Below are positions 25,761 to 34,298 of a stretch of 64,000 nt of DNA, piece after piece; the stretch's first letter is position 1; each line of letters begins with the position of its first letter. The notes under the pieces were generated by a model. That model was given only the letters and a program-made list of their open reading frames with translations. It was not told the DNA's origin and did no database searches. A program made the translations under genes and the position numbers. The DNA comes from Rhodococcus sp. 1168. Its GTDB lineage: Bacteria > Actinomycetota > Actinomycetes > Mycobacteriales > Mycobacteriaceae. The stretch spans positions 62,001-126,000 of the forward strand of contig NZ_MKKY01000055.1 of the NCBI RefSeq assembly GCF_002091955.1, given 5' to 3'.

Positions 25761-27206
25761 ATGTCGTTGACACAGTCGACACGGAGCGCTGCAGGAGTGA
25801 ACGGGGCCTTGGACACGTTCTGGAAGGCGGTTCGCAGCACAGACGCGTATCCGGATCTGCTGACGAACCTGGGCTTCGACCCGGACAGCGTGCGAACGTC
25901 AGCCGATTTTTTGCACATTCCACCCATGACCAAGAAGAACTACCTCGCGATGTACTCTCTCCCGCAATTGATTCCGGGTGGAGATGTTGCATCCGCATGC
26001 CTGTGGTCGTCGAGCTCGGGGTCCTCGGGCACGCCGACGAACTGGCCGCGCGCGGAACTGTCGCTACAACAGAGCGTCGACCTCCACGAGCGCATCCTGC
26101 GGCAGCATGAAGCCGACCGTAGGTCGACACTGGTCGTGGTGTGCTTTGCGATGGGCAACTGGATCGGCGGCATCTACACGATGCGGGCAGTGGAGGAGCT
26201 CCGCAAACAGGGTTTTCCAGTGTCGGTTGTGACGCCCGGTGTTCATGTCGATACCGTTCGCGAGAACATCGGCTCGCTCGGGTGTCACTACGAACAGGTA
26301 CTGATCGCCGGGTATCCACCCTTCGTCCGTGACGTACTCGATGGAGCAGGTCAGCACGTACTCAGCCAAGATCTGAAGTTTCTTCTGGCCGGCGAAAGCA
26401 TCAGTGAGGCCTGGCGAGACGGAATACTCGCGTTGGTCGGCAAGTCCGATCGTCCAGAGGACATCTGCTTGGTCTACGGAACTGCAGACGCGGGAATGAT
26501 CGGTCACGAGACACCGACGACCATCGCTGTTCGACGCCTGGCCGTCGGGGACGCCGAGCTCGATGCATCGATCTTCGGCGGCACTGCAGCGTCGGCGACA
26601 CTGGTGGAATACGACGCGTCGATGCGGTTCGTCGAGACTGATGACGAAGGGTTCCTGCTGTTCACTGTCGACAACACGATTCCGCTGATTCGGTACCGTA
26701 TGAATGACATCGGTGAGGTGTTGAGTGCCGACGAGATGCGGCGCAGGCTGTTCGACGCCGGTCACACCGTCGACGTCGCGGCCTCGACTGCGCACTCAGG
26801 ATTCATCGTTCTGAAGCGTCGGGCAGATATCGCGGTGTCGTTCTATGCGGTCAACATATATCCCGAGCCAGTTCGTACGGCTCTCTCCGACCCGAGGCTG
26901 TCCAACACCGTCACGGGAAAATTCGTCATGACAACCACCGCGCAGAAGGACCTGCGCGGCGCGCTGTCTCTGCACGTGGAGTTGCGGCCCGGCGTCGGAT
27001 CGGCCGAGCGTGCAGATGCTGCGTGTGCGGACCTCATCAAGACCGCCGTCGTGGATGCGTTGGTCGCGGCAAGCAGCGAATTCGAGGAGCTACACGGTCT
27101 TCTGGGAACTCTGGTCGAGCCGGAGATCACCTTCGGAACGTTCGCCAGTGATGGCTTCGAAGTGGACGTCAAGCTACGCCATATCCAGAAAGTGAGTGGA
27201 CAATGA
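25761..27206 (+). CDS. Acyl-adenylating enzyme, phenylacetate-CoA ligase (PaaK)-like
   Basis: A 481-residue protein; the ATG at 25761 follows AAAGGA by eight bases. It has the ANL-superfamily order: the ATP-gripping loop LWSSSSGSSGTPTNWPR (near residue 80), the YGTADAGMIGHE motif, VDNTIPLIRYRMNDIGEVL with the ribose-binding Asp, and the hinge-to-C-terminal piece LKRRADIAVSFYAVNIYPEP. This is the PaaK-like subgroup, which adenylates a carboxylic acid; whether CoA or another nucleophile then attacks cannot be told. The TGA overlaps the ATG of the ThiF-like gene, so both are made together. Such pairs suggest activation of a carboxylate or of a protein C-terminus followed by transfer. A role in modification or small-molecule synthesis is inference. 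Confidence 0.82.
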   Translation: MSLTQSTRSAAGVNGALDTFWKAVRSTDAYPDLLTNLGFDPDSVRTSADFLHIPPMTKKNYLAMYSLPQLIPGGDVASACLWSSSSGSSGTPTNWPRAELSLQQSVDLHERILRQHEADRRSTLVVVCFAMGNWIGGIYTMRAVEELRKQGFPVSVVTPGVHVDTVRENIGSLGCHYEQVLIAGYPPFVRDVLDGAGQHVLSQDLKFLLAGESISEAWRDGILALVGKSDRPEDICLVYGTADAGMIGHETPTTIAVRRLAVGDAELDASIFGGTAASATLVEYDASMRFVETDDEGFLLFTVDNTIPLIRYRMNDIGEVLSADEMRRRLFDAGHTVDVAASTAHSGFIVLKRRADIAVSFYAVNIYPEPVRTALSDPRLSNTVTGKFVMTTTAQKDLRGALSLHVELRPGVGSAERADAACADLIKTAVVDALVAASSEFEELHGLLGTLVEPEITFGTFASDGFEVDVKLRHIQKVSGQ

Positions 27207-28300
27207 TCGAGGTACTCCATCCCACCGAGGACGCGGCCAGGATCAGGGAATTACGCAGACCCAATGCAGGACTGGCATATGTCGACGGCTGGGCGACAGC
27301 GCGTTCGGAGCTGATCGCCATCGATTCCTTCGGCTCTCTGCCCTTCGACTGGAGCGACGAGCGTGACGTGGACCGATCGAGTCGCTTCGTCCACATCCCA
27401 TGGCGATCGACCCTGGTCCGTCTTCCGGACAGTGTGCACTTCTACCGTCTGCGGACCGCACGCAACCGATTTCTACTCGACGACGACGAGCAAACCACGT
27501 GGGGCTCGGCCCTGATCGGAATCGCGGGGCTGAGCGTCGGATCGTCGGTGGCGGCGGTATGTTCGCTGACCGGCGCCCGTCGCTTCCGTATCGCGGACCC
27601 CGATACCCTGGGCCCGAGCAATCTGAACCGGCTACAGGGTTCGGTGTGTGACCTGGGCGTGGCGAAAGTGACTCTTGCGCAGAGAAGAATTTTGGAGATC
27701 GATCCGTATTCGGATGTGTCTGGGTTCCCTGGCGGTTACACGAGTGCGGACGTGACGTTTCTTCGATCGTCGGGCGGTGAACGGCTGGCGGTGTTGGTGG
27801 AGGAGATGGACGATCTCGCGATGAAGTTGGAAATTCGCCTCCAGGCCCGCGCACTGCGCATCCCCGTCGTGATGGCAACCGACAATGGCGACAACGTTAT
27901 TCTCGACGTCGAGCGCTACGACCTCGACGCAGATTACCCACCGTTCCACGGCAGAGCCGGGGATCTTACAGAGTGCAGCGAGTCCGAACTCAACGAGCCC
28001 GCAAACCGAATGCGATTGGCCAACGCGATCGTCGGGAGTGACGTGACGCCGCGCACGAGGTACTCGCTCACTCAGGTCGGACGGTCACTGCCGTCCTGGC
28101 CCCAGCTCGGGACGGCCGCCAACGCGGCTGGCTCGACGGCGGCGTTGGCGGCGTGACTGGTGGTGTCGGGTACGGACCTTCGATCCGGTCGATACCGCGT
28201 CGATCTGGACCGAATTCTGCTCGGTGAGTCGGCATCATCGGCAACACGGTGGAACGAGTTGGACGAGAGCGCGTTCCTGAGGTCGATGGCGCAGCACTAG
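27203..28300 (+). pseudogene. ThiF/E1-like adenylyltransferase with an in-frame TGA
   Basis: Coupled by ATGA to the adenylating enzyme. After a 100-residue N-terminal extension the E1-like Rossmann domain begins: GIAGLSVGSSVAAVCSLTGA (nucleotide-binding loop), RIADPDTLGPSNLNRLQ, and LVEEMDDLAMKLEIRLQAR. The frame stops at TGA 28154-28156 after AALAA, giving 317 residues. Reading past it in the same frame gives 47 more codons of good coding sequence, including SGRYRVDLDRILLGE, to a TAG at 28298-28300. A TGA from CGA (Arg) by one transition would restore a natural helix. No catalytic Cys typical of E1 enzymes is evident. The visible core may still fold, so the shortened protein could be active; the lesion is stated as seen. 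Confidence 0.75.
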
Positions 28301-28400
28301 TGTCCGCCTATCGGCCGATTCCCACGCCTTCGATCGACGCCTAATCTGGGTTGCGTAGCGTCCGAACGGGCGCGGGCGCTGCGCAATTCGGGGGGACTAA

Positions 28401-28850
28401 ATGGGCGACGAGTTCGACCATCCGCACGGCACACATTTGCCGGATCCAACGCTCGGTTCGACGCCCGGTGACAATGTGATACCGGACGAACGATGGTCGA
28501 GGTACATGAAGGCAGCACTCCCGGAACCGGCGACCGTGTTCGAAGAGGTCATGCAGCTCAGCGCGTCGTACTCAGGGGTGATCGACTGCGACAGACTCCT
28601 CGGAGCAGTCGAATCGGCGGTGTGGGACCGATTGTACGAACTGACGGCCCGTCGGGAAGACATCAGGTGGGACAGCCTGTGTCTACTGCGAGCGTCGGGC
28701 GGGTTCGATCATCGTCGGTTGGCGGCGTTCCTCAGCACCCGAGGCGCGGTCGGTATTGCGGTGAACGACAAACTGAGCGGCTATCTGACTCGGCTGCTAC
28801 CGCGGCAACTGACCGCTGCCGTGTATTCAGGACGGTTCGACGCCGCCTGA
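28401..28850 (+). CDS. Hypothetical protein convergent with the CHAT operon
   Basis: A 149-residue, mostly helical, soluble protein starting at ATG 28401 after GGGGGGACTAA. It reads MGDEFDHPHGTHLPDPTL at the start and has a regular helical second half (VFEEVMQLSASYSGVIDCD, WDRLYELTARREDIRWDSL, LAAFLSTRGAVGIAVNDKL). Family not recognised. The last 24 bases overlap the 3' end of the CHAT gene on the other strand, a sign that the two have evolved together. It may be a regulator or inhibitor of the protease, but this is only from position. Confidence 0.65.
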   Translation: MGDEFDHPHGTHLPDPTLGSTPGDNVIPDERWSRYMKAALPEPATVFEEVMQLSASYSGVIDCDRLLGAVESAVWDRLYELTARREDIRWDSLCLLRASGGFDHRRLAAFLSTRGAVGIAVNDKLSGYLTRLLPRQLTAAVYSGRFDAA

Positions 28851-30278
28851 TCGGTTCTGCGCACTCGTCGGAACCCTGGCCTCGGCGACGGTGTGCGTCA
28901 ACGCTGCCCACACGATGGGAGAATGTTCGATGCTGGCAGGGCTCGATTCCCACTTCGTCAGTTGCTCTCGTTGCCAGTGATGCACGAGACCGATCGGGTC
29001 CTGGCGAGAGTGGGCACGGTCGACGGCCAAAGCCAACTCGACCGTGGGGAATACCGATCTCCGAACTCCTGCAACAGAATGGAATGCGTGGTCGGTCGGC
29101 AGAGTCCATCGGGTCGTGGTGACGAGTGAAGCCCCCGAGTCCACCATGGCGATGACCAGACCGAACGTCTCCACCGACCGGAAATCGACGCCGCCCTCAC
29201 ACGCTATGAGTGCCACCCTGGTTGGCACCGGCCAGATCTCATGGCCGGACTGGGGGCCGTCCGATGCGTACAGAGCCCAGACTCTCTCATCCGTGCACTG
29301 CTGGGTCCCCAACAAAAGGTCCAAGGCGGACAGCGGCAGGTGATCGTCCGGTCGAGCAGTGGCAAGAGTGCCACTCTTGGTCCGTGGTCGGAGCGGCTGC
29401 GCCATCCCCCATGATGCCGAACCGGCCGCCCCGACGGTGTCGTGTAGGTGAATCGACGCCGATCCAGGTTCGTCGGCTGTGGACGACACATGGCCGAAAT
29501 AGAAGAACCGGGATCGCGGAGCGTGAAGTTGACGAGACAGGTCGAGCCTGCTGATGATCTGCGACGTGTTCAGTCGCGTGTGCGAACTACTGTTTTTCAC
29601 ACTGGCTTCGGACGAAATTCCCCTGATGAGTGCATTCTTGGCGAGCCCCGCCAACGTTCTTCCCAGTCCATGCTCGACGGCCCGGATCGGTAACGACGGA
29701 TCGAGAACATGAAGTGCAGGTAGGTGGCTCACCTCCGCCCATCGTGGAGGAAGCACGGTGCGCTCGGCGTGGACGGTGGAAGGCGGGTCGAAGGTGATGA
29801 CGGCTACATCCAGCAGTCGCCGGCCGGCATCGACGAACAGCAATTCCCACGGCACGCGCGCCAGCCTCGGACTTGGCGTGATCCTCATATGCACAGCACC
29901 GTGGCTGTCCGCGCGGTCGATCAGTTCCGTTCGCAAGGTCTCGGGTAGCACCGCTTCGGTGAGCTGCGCGGACAACAGACGTTCCTCGGCGAGGTTCGTG
30001 AAGGCCCCGGTCACCAGTGCGCGGTGGGCGGCGGCTTCCCTGGATTCGTACTCGTCGCCGTCGCCGTCGCTGCTGCTGCCGGCGAGAGGCAGAGGTGCCA
30101 GGAGCGCGCGATCGAGAAGATCGAGCGCAGCGCTCGTCTGTGCAGTGTCGAGCTTGATGGCGCTCGGCGAGGCTGGATTGTCGAGCCAGGTCCACGACAG
30201 ATAGGTGGGGCCTGCGTCAGCCGCCCTCAGCAAGACGACGGGCCAGGAAGATCGATCGGCCTCCAGGTGGTCCGTCAC
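28827..30278 (-). CDS. CHAT-domain (caspase-like) protease
   Basis: A 483-residue protein with the CHAT peptidase fold in its C-terminal two thirds. The catalytic His is in FFYFGHVSS (about residue 262) and the Cys in VALIACEGGVD (about residue 359), at the spacing usual for the clan CD His/Cys dyad. The preceding region has the N-terminal strand/helix arrangement (RVPWELLFVDAGRRLLDVA, LPALHVLDPSL). After the Cys, FGLVIAMVDSGASLVTTTRW and a final WAALTHTVAE complete the fold. CHAT proteases in bacteria execute cleavage of gasdermins or other partners when a sensor is triggered. It is the last of four tightly spaced genes and starts four bases inside its neighbour. No TPRs are fused; a separate TPR protein is encoded divergently at 34299. 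Confidence 0.9.
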   Translation of the reverse strand: MTDHLEADRSSWPVVLLRAADAGPTYLSWTWLDNPASPSAIKLDTAQTSAALDLLDRALLAPLPLAGSSSDGDGDEYESREAAAHRALVTGAFTNLAEERLLSAQLTEAVLPETLRTELIDRADSHGAVHMRITPSPRLARVPWELLFVDAGRRLLDVAVITFDPPSTVHAERTVLPPRWAEVSHLPALHVLDPSLPIRAVEHGLGRTLAGLAKNALIRGISSEASVKNSSSHTRLNTSQIISRLDLSRQLHAPRSRFFYFGHVSSTADEPGSASIHLHDTVGAAGSASWGMAQPLRPRTKSGTLATARPDDHLPLSALDLLLGTQQCTDERVWALYASDGPQSGHEIWPVPTRVALIACEGGVDFRSVETFGLVIAMVDSGASLVTTTRWTLPTDHAFHSVAGVRRSVFPTVELALAVDRAHSRQDPIGLVHHWQREQLTKWESSPASIEHSPIVWAALTHTVAEARVPTSAQNRSGGVEPS

Positions 30279-31270
30279 CTGCGCACATCGAGGTCGGAGT
30301 CGTCGAACTGAGGTGCCCGGAGAAGTTCGGTCAATAGAGGTTGTGCACCGAGTTCAGGCGTGTGGGACTCGATCCGCTCGATGAACGCTCGGATTGCGTC
30401 GATACGAGCTGCCACCAAGGCGAGCAGGGGCGCGGATTCGACGCCGCTTGACGTGCGGACGCGCTCGAGCGCAGCGACCGCACAGTCGGCCGCATCGAGG
30501 GCGTCAGCGGTGAAACCGTCCGCGACCGACTGCGCAGCGGCGGTTGCCTCCTCGTCTGCCGAAGCGTCGACCGTGTGGAGTGCAGCCGTCGCCGAGCGGC
30601 CCAGACCCCACGCTTCGATCATGTTGCGGTCGGCGTCGATCAGAGCCGGGGCAAGTCGTCCCAGACGGAGGTCTCGCGGATCACCGGTGGAGTCGAAAAT
30701 TCCGAATGTCGCCGTCTCGAACTCTGCTTCCATAATTGAAAAACTGCCCGTCAGGATGGTTCCGGTCGGCACCATCGGCGTCGTCGCGAGCAGCTTTCCC
30801 GAGCTGTCTGCAGCAAACCCGATCAGTCGGGAGGCTTCGGCGCACTGCGGATCCACTCCAGAGGCGAGTGGAACAGTCAGGACCAGCCGAGGTGGCCGAG
30901 CGCCGGTGTCGAACTCGGCTCGCAGTTCGGGCACCCGGGCCCCTCTCCACTCCAAGATCCTCGGCGGAACGAGATGAGGATCGACGAACGCCCTCTGCAC
31001 TTCCGAGCGAGCGGTCGAGTCACCTCCGGCCAGGTCAATCCCGACAAGATCGAACGCTTGGGCCTCGACCAGATCTTCGAGCCATCGAATCAACAGTTCG
31101 TCGTCGACGGTATCGATAGCGGCGATCGTGTCGATTCGTCCCGACAGGGCCGCAATGGCGTATCCCCAGTTCTCGCCGATCGTGACCTCGCGCGCGAATG
31201 CGGCCAGCAAAGCAAGTTCGGACGTTGCGCTACTGCAGGTTTCACCGTTTTCGCAATCTTCGGTGAGCAT
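30275..31270 (-). CDS. Hypothetical protein of the CHAT operon (331 residues)
   Basis: A soluble protein starting at ATG 31270, directly after the stop of the preceding gene, and overlapping the CHAT gene by four bases. The middle is beta-rich (RLVLTVPLASGVDPQCAEA, GIFDSTGDPRDLRLGRLA), while the C-terminal third is helical and Ala-rich (DEEATAAAQSVADGF, LALVAARIDAIRAFIERIE). The N-terminus contains CENGETC, a possible metal or disulfide pair. Family not recognised. The strict coupling suggests that it forms a complex with the CHAT protease. Confidence 0.72.
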   Translation of the reverse strand: MLTEDCENGETCSSATSELALLAAFAREVTIGENWGYAIAALSGRIDTIAAIDTVDDELLIRWLEDLVEAQAFDLVGIDLAGGDSTARSEVQRAFVDPHLVPPRILEWRGARVPELRAEFDTGARPPRLVLTVPLASGVDPQCAEASRLIGFAADSSGKLLATTPMVPTGTILTGSFSIMEAEFETATFGIFDSTGDPRDLRLGRLAPALIDADRNMIEAWGLGRSATAALHTVDASADEEATAAAQSVADGFTADALDAADCAVAALERVRTSSGVESAPLLALVAARIDAIRAFIERIESHTPELGAQPLLTELLRAPQFDDSDLDVRR

Positions 31271-31699
31271 CTACAGCGCCGGGGAAGCCGCGGCTACCAA
31301 ACGCGCGGCCCCGTCGTGATCGCCGGTGCGGTAACGCGCGCCCGCCTCGTCCAACATGAGTGCACCCTCGTCGATCGGGGAGAGCTCCCATCTCGCTATC
31401 GCTGAGGTGCGGGCCCGACGTATCCACGTCGGAACAAGATGCAAGGTATCGCATTCGGTCTCGGATCCAGTACGAGCGGACTCGACGATCTGCGCTACGT
31501 CCGGCTCTGCCACCGCGTCGGAGAACGCCTGCACGTTGCTGTCGCGAAGAACTCGCCAACTCAACAGCGTCGATGTGTCGGCGGCGTCGACAACGACGTC
31601 GACGCCCGGTGCGATTTCGACGGCGACTTCCGCTACTGCGGGCGCTAGCCCACTGTCCCAACTCGATCCTGTTGTATCGGATAGAACCAGCCGGCTCAT
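31271..31699 (-). CDS. Hypothetical protein of the CHAT operon (142 residues)
   Basis: The frame opens at 31726, but the ATG at 31699 is preferred because it overlaps the upstream stop as ATGA. The product reads MSRLVLSDTTGSSWDSG, then a beta-alpha pattern (EVAVEIAPGVDVVVDAADT), and ends with a TPR-like helix pair (DEGALMLDEAGARYRTGDHD). It is small and acidic and of unknown family. The DEAGARYRTGDHDGAARL segment has the length and periodicity of one tetratricopeptide unit. Confidence 0.68.
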   Translation of the reverse strand: MSRLVLSDTTGSSWDSGLAPAVAEVAVEIAPGVDVVVDAADTSTLLSWRVLRDSNVQAFSDAVAEPDVAQIVESARTGSETECDTLHLVPTWIRRARTSAIARWELSPIDEGALMLDEAGARYRTGDHDGAARLVAAASPAL

Positions 31700-33252
31700 G
31701 ACGTGCTCTCCGTCAGTAGGTTCCAATTCTCACGATACCCATGCAGAGTACGCAGGACCTCTGCTGTTTTCTGGGCCCAGGTCTGACCCGAGGCTCTCTG
31801 GCCGACAACCTCGAAACCGTCCCCGCCGAGGATGTCGTCGTCGTGAAGCGAGATGGCCAGCGCTCCGCGCAGCAGTCGAGTAGCGAACGAGATCGATGCC
31901 TTCCGGTTCTCCGCCAGGGTGTCGGCGGGCCGTTCGGTGTCGTAGCGGTGAGCGATCGCCCGTTCGACCTGTCCTGATTCGATGTTGTCCACGAGTTCGG
32001 AGTAGTGATCTGTCTCGAGGTTCGCGTACGCGCCCAGTATCTCCAGGACTGTCCTACGTTCCCAGCAGGTGGACGTGCCGCCCGCCGTCCACTCCCAAGG
32101 ATTCGTCGACTCCACGTCGCTGTTGGACACGTGCTCCCACGCTTGGCGGAACAGAGCGCGGAGCATAGCGCTGCGGTGTCCGAGGTCGTGGTCAGGAACC
32201 AAATAGAGCTGCGGCTGGGTGAGAACCGTGTCGATGTCCGCCGGCCGGTCGCTCACCGACCTATGGTGTTCCTCGCGTAATAGCTTGCGTTGCAGGTCCT
32301 GGGTGGCGCGTTTGAGATTGGATCCGTACACCCGAGCAATCAGTTCGTCATCGAGTGGAACAGCGTTGATGTGGAGTCTCAACAGATTCCGGTTGGCACG
32401 ACGCCACGCTTCGCCGGCCACGTCTGCGGTCGTGTAGAGAGTGCTGCCCTGGAGCAGAGGTGTATCCGACGCTGGCTGATCGGCCGCGCGCGCAGTCAGG
32501 AACTTCGAGAGCGTTTCGTCCACGAACCGCGATTCGACCGGCGTCGGCAAGCGGTCCGCAGCGTCGGGCTCGCCATATCTCTCGGTGAGATCGTCCAGCG
32601 CGGCAATCAGCGTCGCGCGTGTGCTTTCATCGAAGTGGTCGTCCGTGCGTTCCAGGTATTCGGTCAGCTTGCCGCTGTATGCCCGCATCGCAGCCGCCAC
32701 GATGGCGTCTCGATAGCTCTCCAGGTTCTCGACGAATGTGTCGGCATGGGGACGGGAAGCCGTCACCGTCCCGCAATCCACCTCCGCGATCATCGAGTTG
32801 CGGGCAGCTGTTCGCGGTGGGCCGTCCTCGTACCTGCGGACCGCCGTCGATATGGCATTCGGCAGGCCCCTGGGACGTTCACGTTTCACCTCGGTGACGA
32901 CGCCTGCCGAGCAACGAGCAAAGGGGTCTGCGTACTGCGCTGTGACGGTAGAGACGTCGTCCCAGATGTCGCGTTCGTCGAGAACCTGATTGATGCCTTG
33001 CCTCATTCGTCGGGCTGCTTCGGGTGAAGTCGTCTGCACAACCCAGGCAGTGGACCCCAGTTCACTCATCCATTTCGCCAGATCCTCCGCGAGATGCTTG
33101 ACGTTCGGTTTGGGCTCCGGAGCAGCCTTGACCCAGAGCTGGATCAGCTGGGTGCGGGAGATCGACTCGTCCGCGACACGTCCGGTCCTCGATGCGTCGG
33201 CGGCCCACCACCCACTGGTTACCCAAGAACTGTCGGATGATCGATAGGGCAT
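31696..33252 (-). CDS. Hypothetical protein, first gene of the CHAT operon
   Basis: A 518-residue, mostly helical, soluble protein. The start (ATG 33252) is preceded by AGGAGTCAGCAC, a good ribosome-binding site. It has charged helical segments (HLAEDLAKWMSEL, FDESTRATLIAALDDLTERY, RATQDLQRKLLREEHHRSV). Pro/Asp-bounded linkers occur, and no nucleotide-binding or protease motif is seen. Family not recognised. It heads the operon that ends with the CHAT protease and is divergent from the membrane/TPR pair, with about 215 bases between, so one control region probably serves both. It is likely the sensor or scaffold of the operon, by elimination only. Confidence 0.7.
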   Translation of the reverse strand: MPYRSSDSSWVTSGWWAADASRTGRVADESISRTQLIQLWVKAAPEPKPNVKHLAEDLAKWMSELGSTAWVVQTTSPEAARRMRQGINQVLDERDIWDDVSTVTAQYADPFARCSAGVVTEVKRERPRGLPNAISTAVRRYEDGPPRTAARNSMIAEVDCGTVTASRPHADTFVENLESYRDAIVAAAMRAYSGKLTEYLERTDDHFDESTRATLIAALDDLTERYGEPDAADRLPTPVESRFVDETLSKFLTARAADQPASDTPLLQGSTLYTTADVAGEAWRRANRNLLRLHINAVPLDDELIARVYGSNLKRATQDLQRKLLREEHHRSVSDRPADIDTVLTQPQLYLVPDHDLGHRSAMLRALFRQAWEHVSNSDVESTNPWEWTAGGTSTCWERRTVLEILGAYANLETDHYSELVDNIESGQVERAIAHRYDTERPADTLAENRKASISFATRLLRGALAISLHDDDILGGDGFEVVGQRASGQTWAQKTAEVLRTLHGYRENWNLLTESTS

Positions 33253-33467
33253 GTGCTGACTCCTCTTGCTCTGCTACGCCGGTGACCGCGTTGGATAGTC
33301 ACGGCGATCATGGTGCCAATGTCTGGTCGGCAAGCCCAGCAATGTCATTCGCTCGAACGACAGTGGCGCTCGGCATCGTGTCGTGCTCGGCGAGGTCAGC
33401 ACCGAACCCCCATGCGAGTCGAGTTCGATTCGCGTCATTGAATGACTTTCGCGGCCAGGCAAGATCG

Positions 33468-34295
33468 GTGATCATTGGCTACGTGACTGCGATCGTCGTC
33501 GTGCTGGCCTTCTCGATGATCATCGCCCACTTCCTGCTCGGACGACGGGCGTTCGCGCGTGGTGACCGACTATCCGGCGGCGGTGCGCTTGCCGGTGTCA
33601 ACCCCGACGGTGTCGCCTTTCTGGGCGGCTTCGTGGCGGTCGCCGCCCTCGTTCAGCTCAGTGCTGCGGGCCGAATCGACATCGGGTCGGCCTTTGTAAT
33701 CGGGTCCTTTTTCGCTGCCGTAGCGTTCGTTCTCAGCAAGCTTCGACGCATTCCCGGCGTCGAGCAGGCCGGAAACCTGCTGTACTCGCTGCTCGGACTG
33801 ATCGCGCTCATACCCGCTCTGGCCAGTGTGACCGAACCTCAGATCTGTGGCGTCGAGACCAATGTCCCGTTGCGTATTTCAGCAATCGCCTTGTTCGTTC
33901 TGGTCGCCGTGGTCAGTGGGGTGGCCGGATTCTTCGTCGGAGGACTGCGCAGTTCGGTGGTGAGCAGCGTCGGCCTGGGGTGGTTCGGAGCGGTCGACGT
34001 GGTCCTGTTCCTCACGTCGCCGGTCGGGGTCGTGGGTGGACCCGGGCCGATGGTGCTGGGGCTGAGCGCAGCCGTCGTACTCGGTGCGATCATCGGGGTC
34101 GCACCTGAGCTCGGACTCATGACCGTCGGTGTAGGCCTCGCCCTGATCGTTATGCTGACCTCGGCCTACGGATCGACTGTGGATTGCCAGGACGCGGACT
34201 CCGTCGGATCCGTCTCGGCGTTCGTCGCCTATGGGGTGGTGTTCTGCGTTCTCCGGTTTGTACTCGGCACACGGTTCAGGGACAAGGTGCAGTAG
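33468..34295 (+). CDS. Polytopic membrane protein next to the TPR gene
   Basis: The frame is open from 33192, but coding character starts near the GTG at 33468 (VIIGYVTAIVVVLAFSMII); GTG 33483 is an alternative and neither has a strong ribosome-binding site. The product of about 275 residues has eight or so membrane helices, such as GFVAVAALVQLSAAG, LLYSLLGLIALIPALASV and VVLGAIIGVAPELGLMTVGVG. It contains two Cys in an extracytoplasmic loop (PQICGVE, VDCQDADS). Family not recognised. The stop is three bases before the TPR gene's ATG, so they form an operon. It probably anchors or signals to the TPR protein at the membrane. Confidence 0.75.
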   Translation: MIIGYVTAIVVVLAFSMIIAHFLLGRRAFARGDRLSGGGALAGVNPDGVAFLGGFVAVAALVQLSAAGRIDIGSAFVIGSFFAAVAFVLSKLRRIPGVEQAGNLLYSLLGLIALIPALASVTEPQICGVETNVPLRISAIALFVLVAVVSGVAGFFVGGLRSSVVSSVGLGWFGAVDVVLFLTSPVGVVGGPGPMVLGLSAAVVLGAIIGVAPELGLMTVGVGLALIVMLTSAYGSTVDCQDADSVGSVSAFVAYGVVFCVLRFVLGTRFRDKVQ

Positions 34296-34298
34296 ACG

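Noticed and set aside
28154-28156. TGA in the ThiF-like gene as a selenocysteine codon
   Set aside because: No Cys-aligned position or nearby stem-loop is evident, and an Arg codon fits the helix better; a nonsense mutation is the simpler reading.
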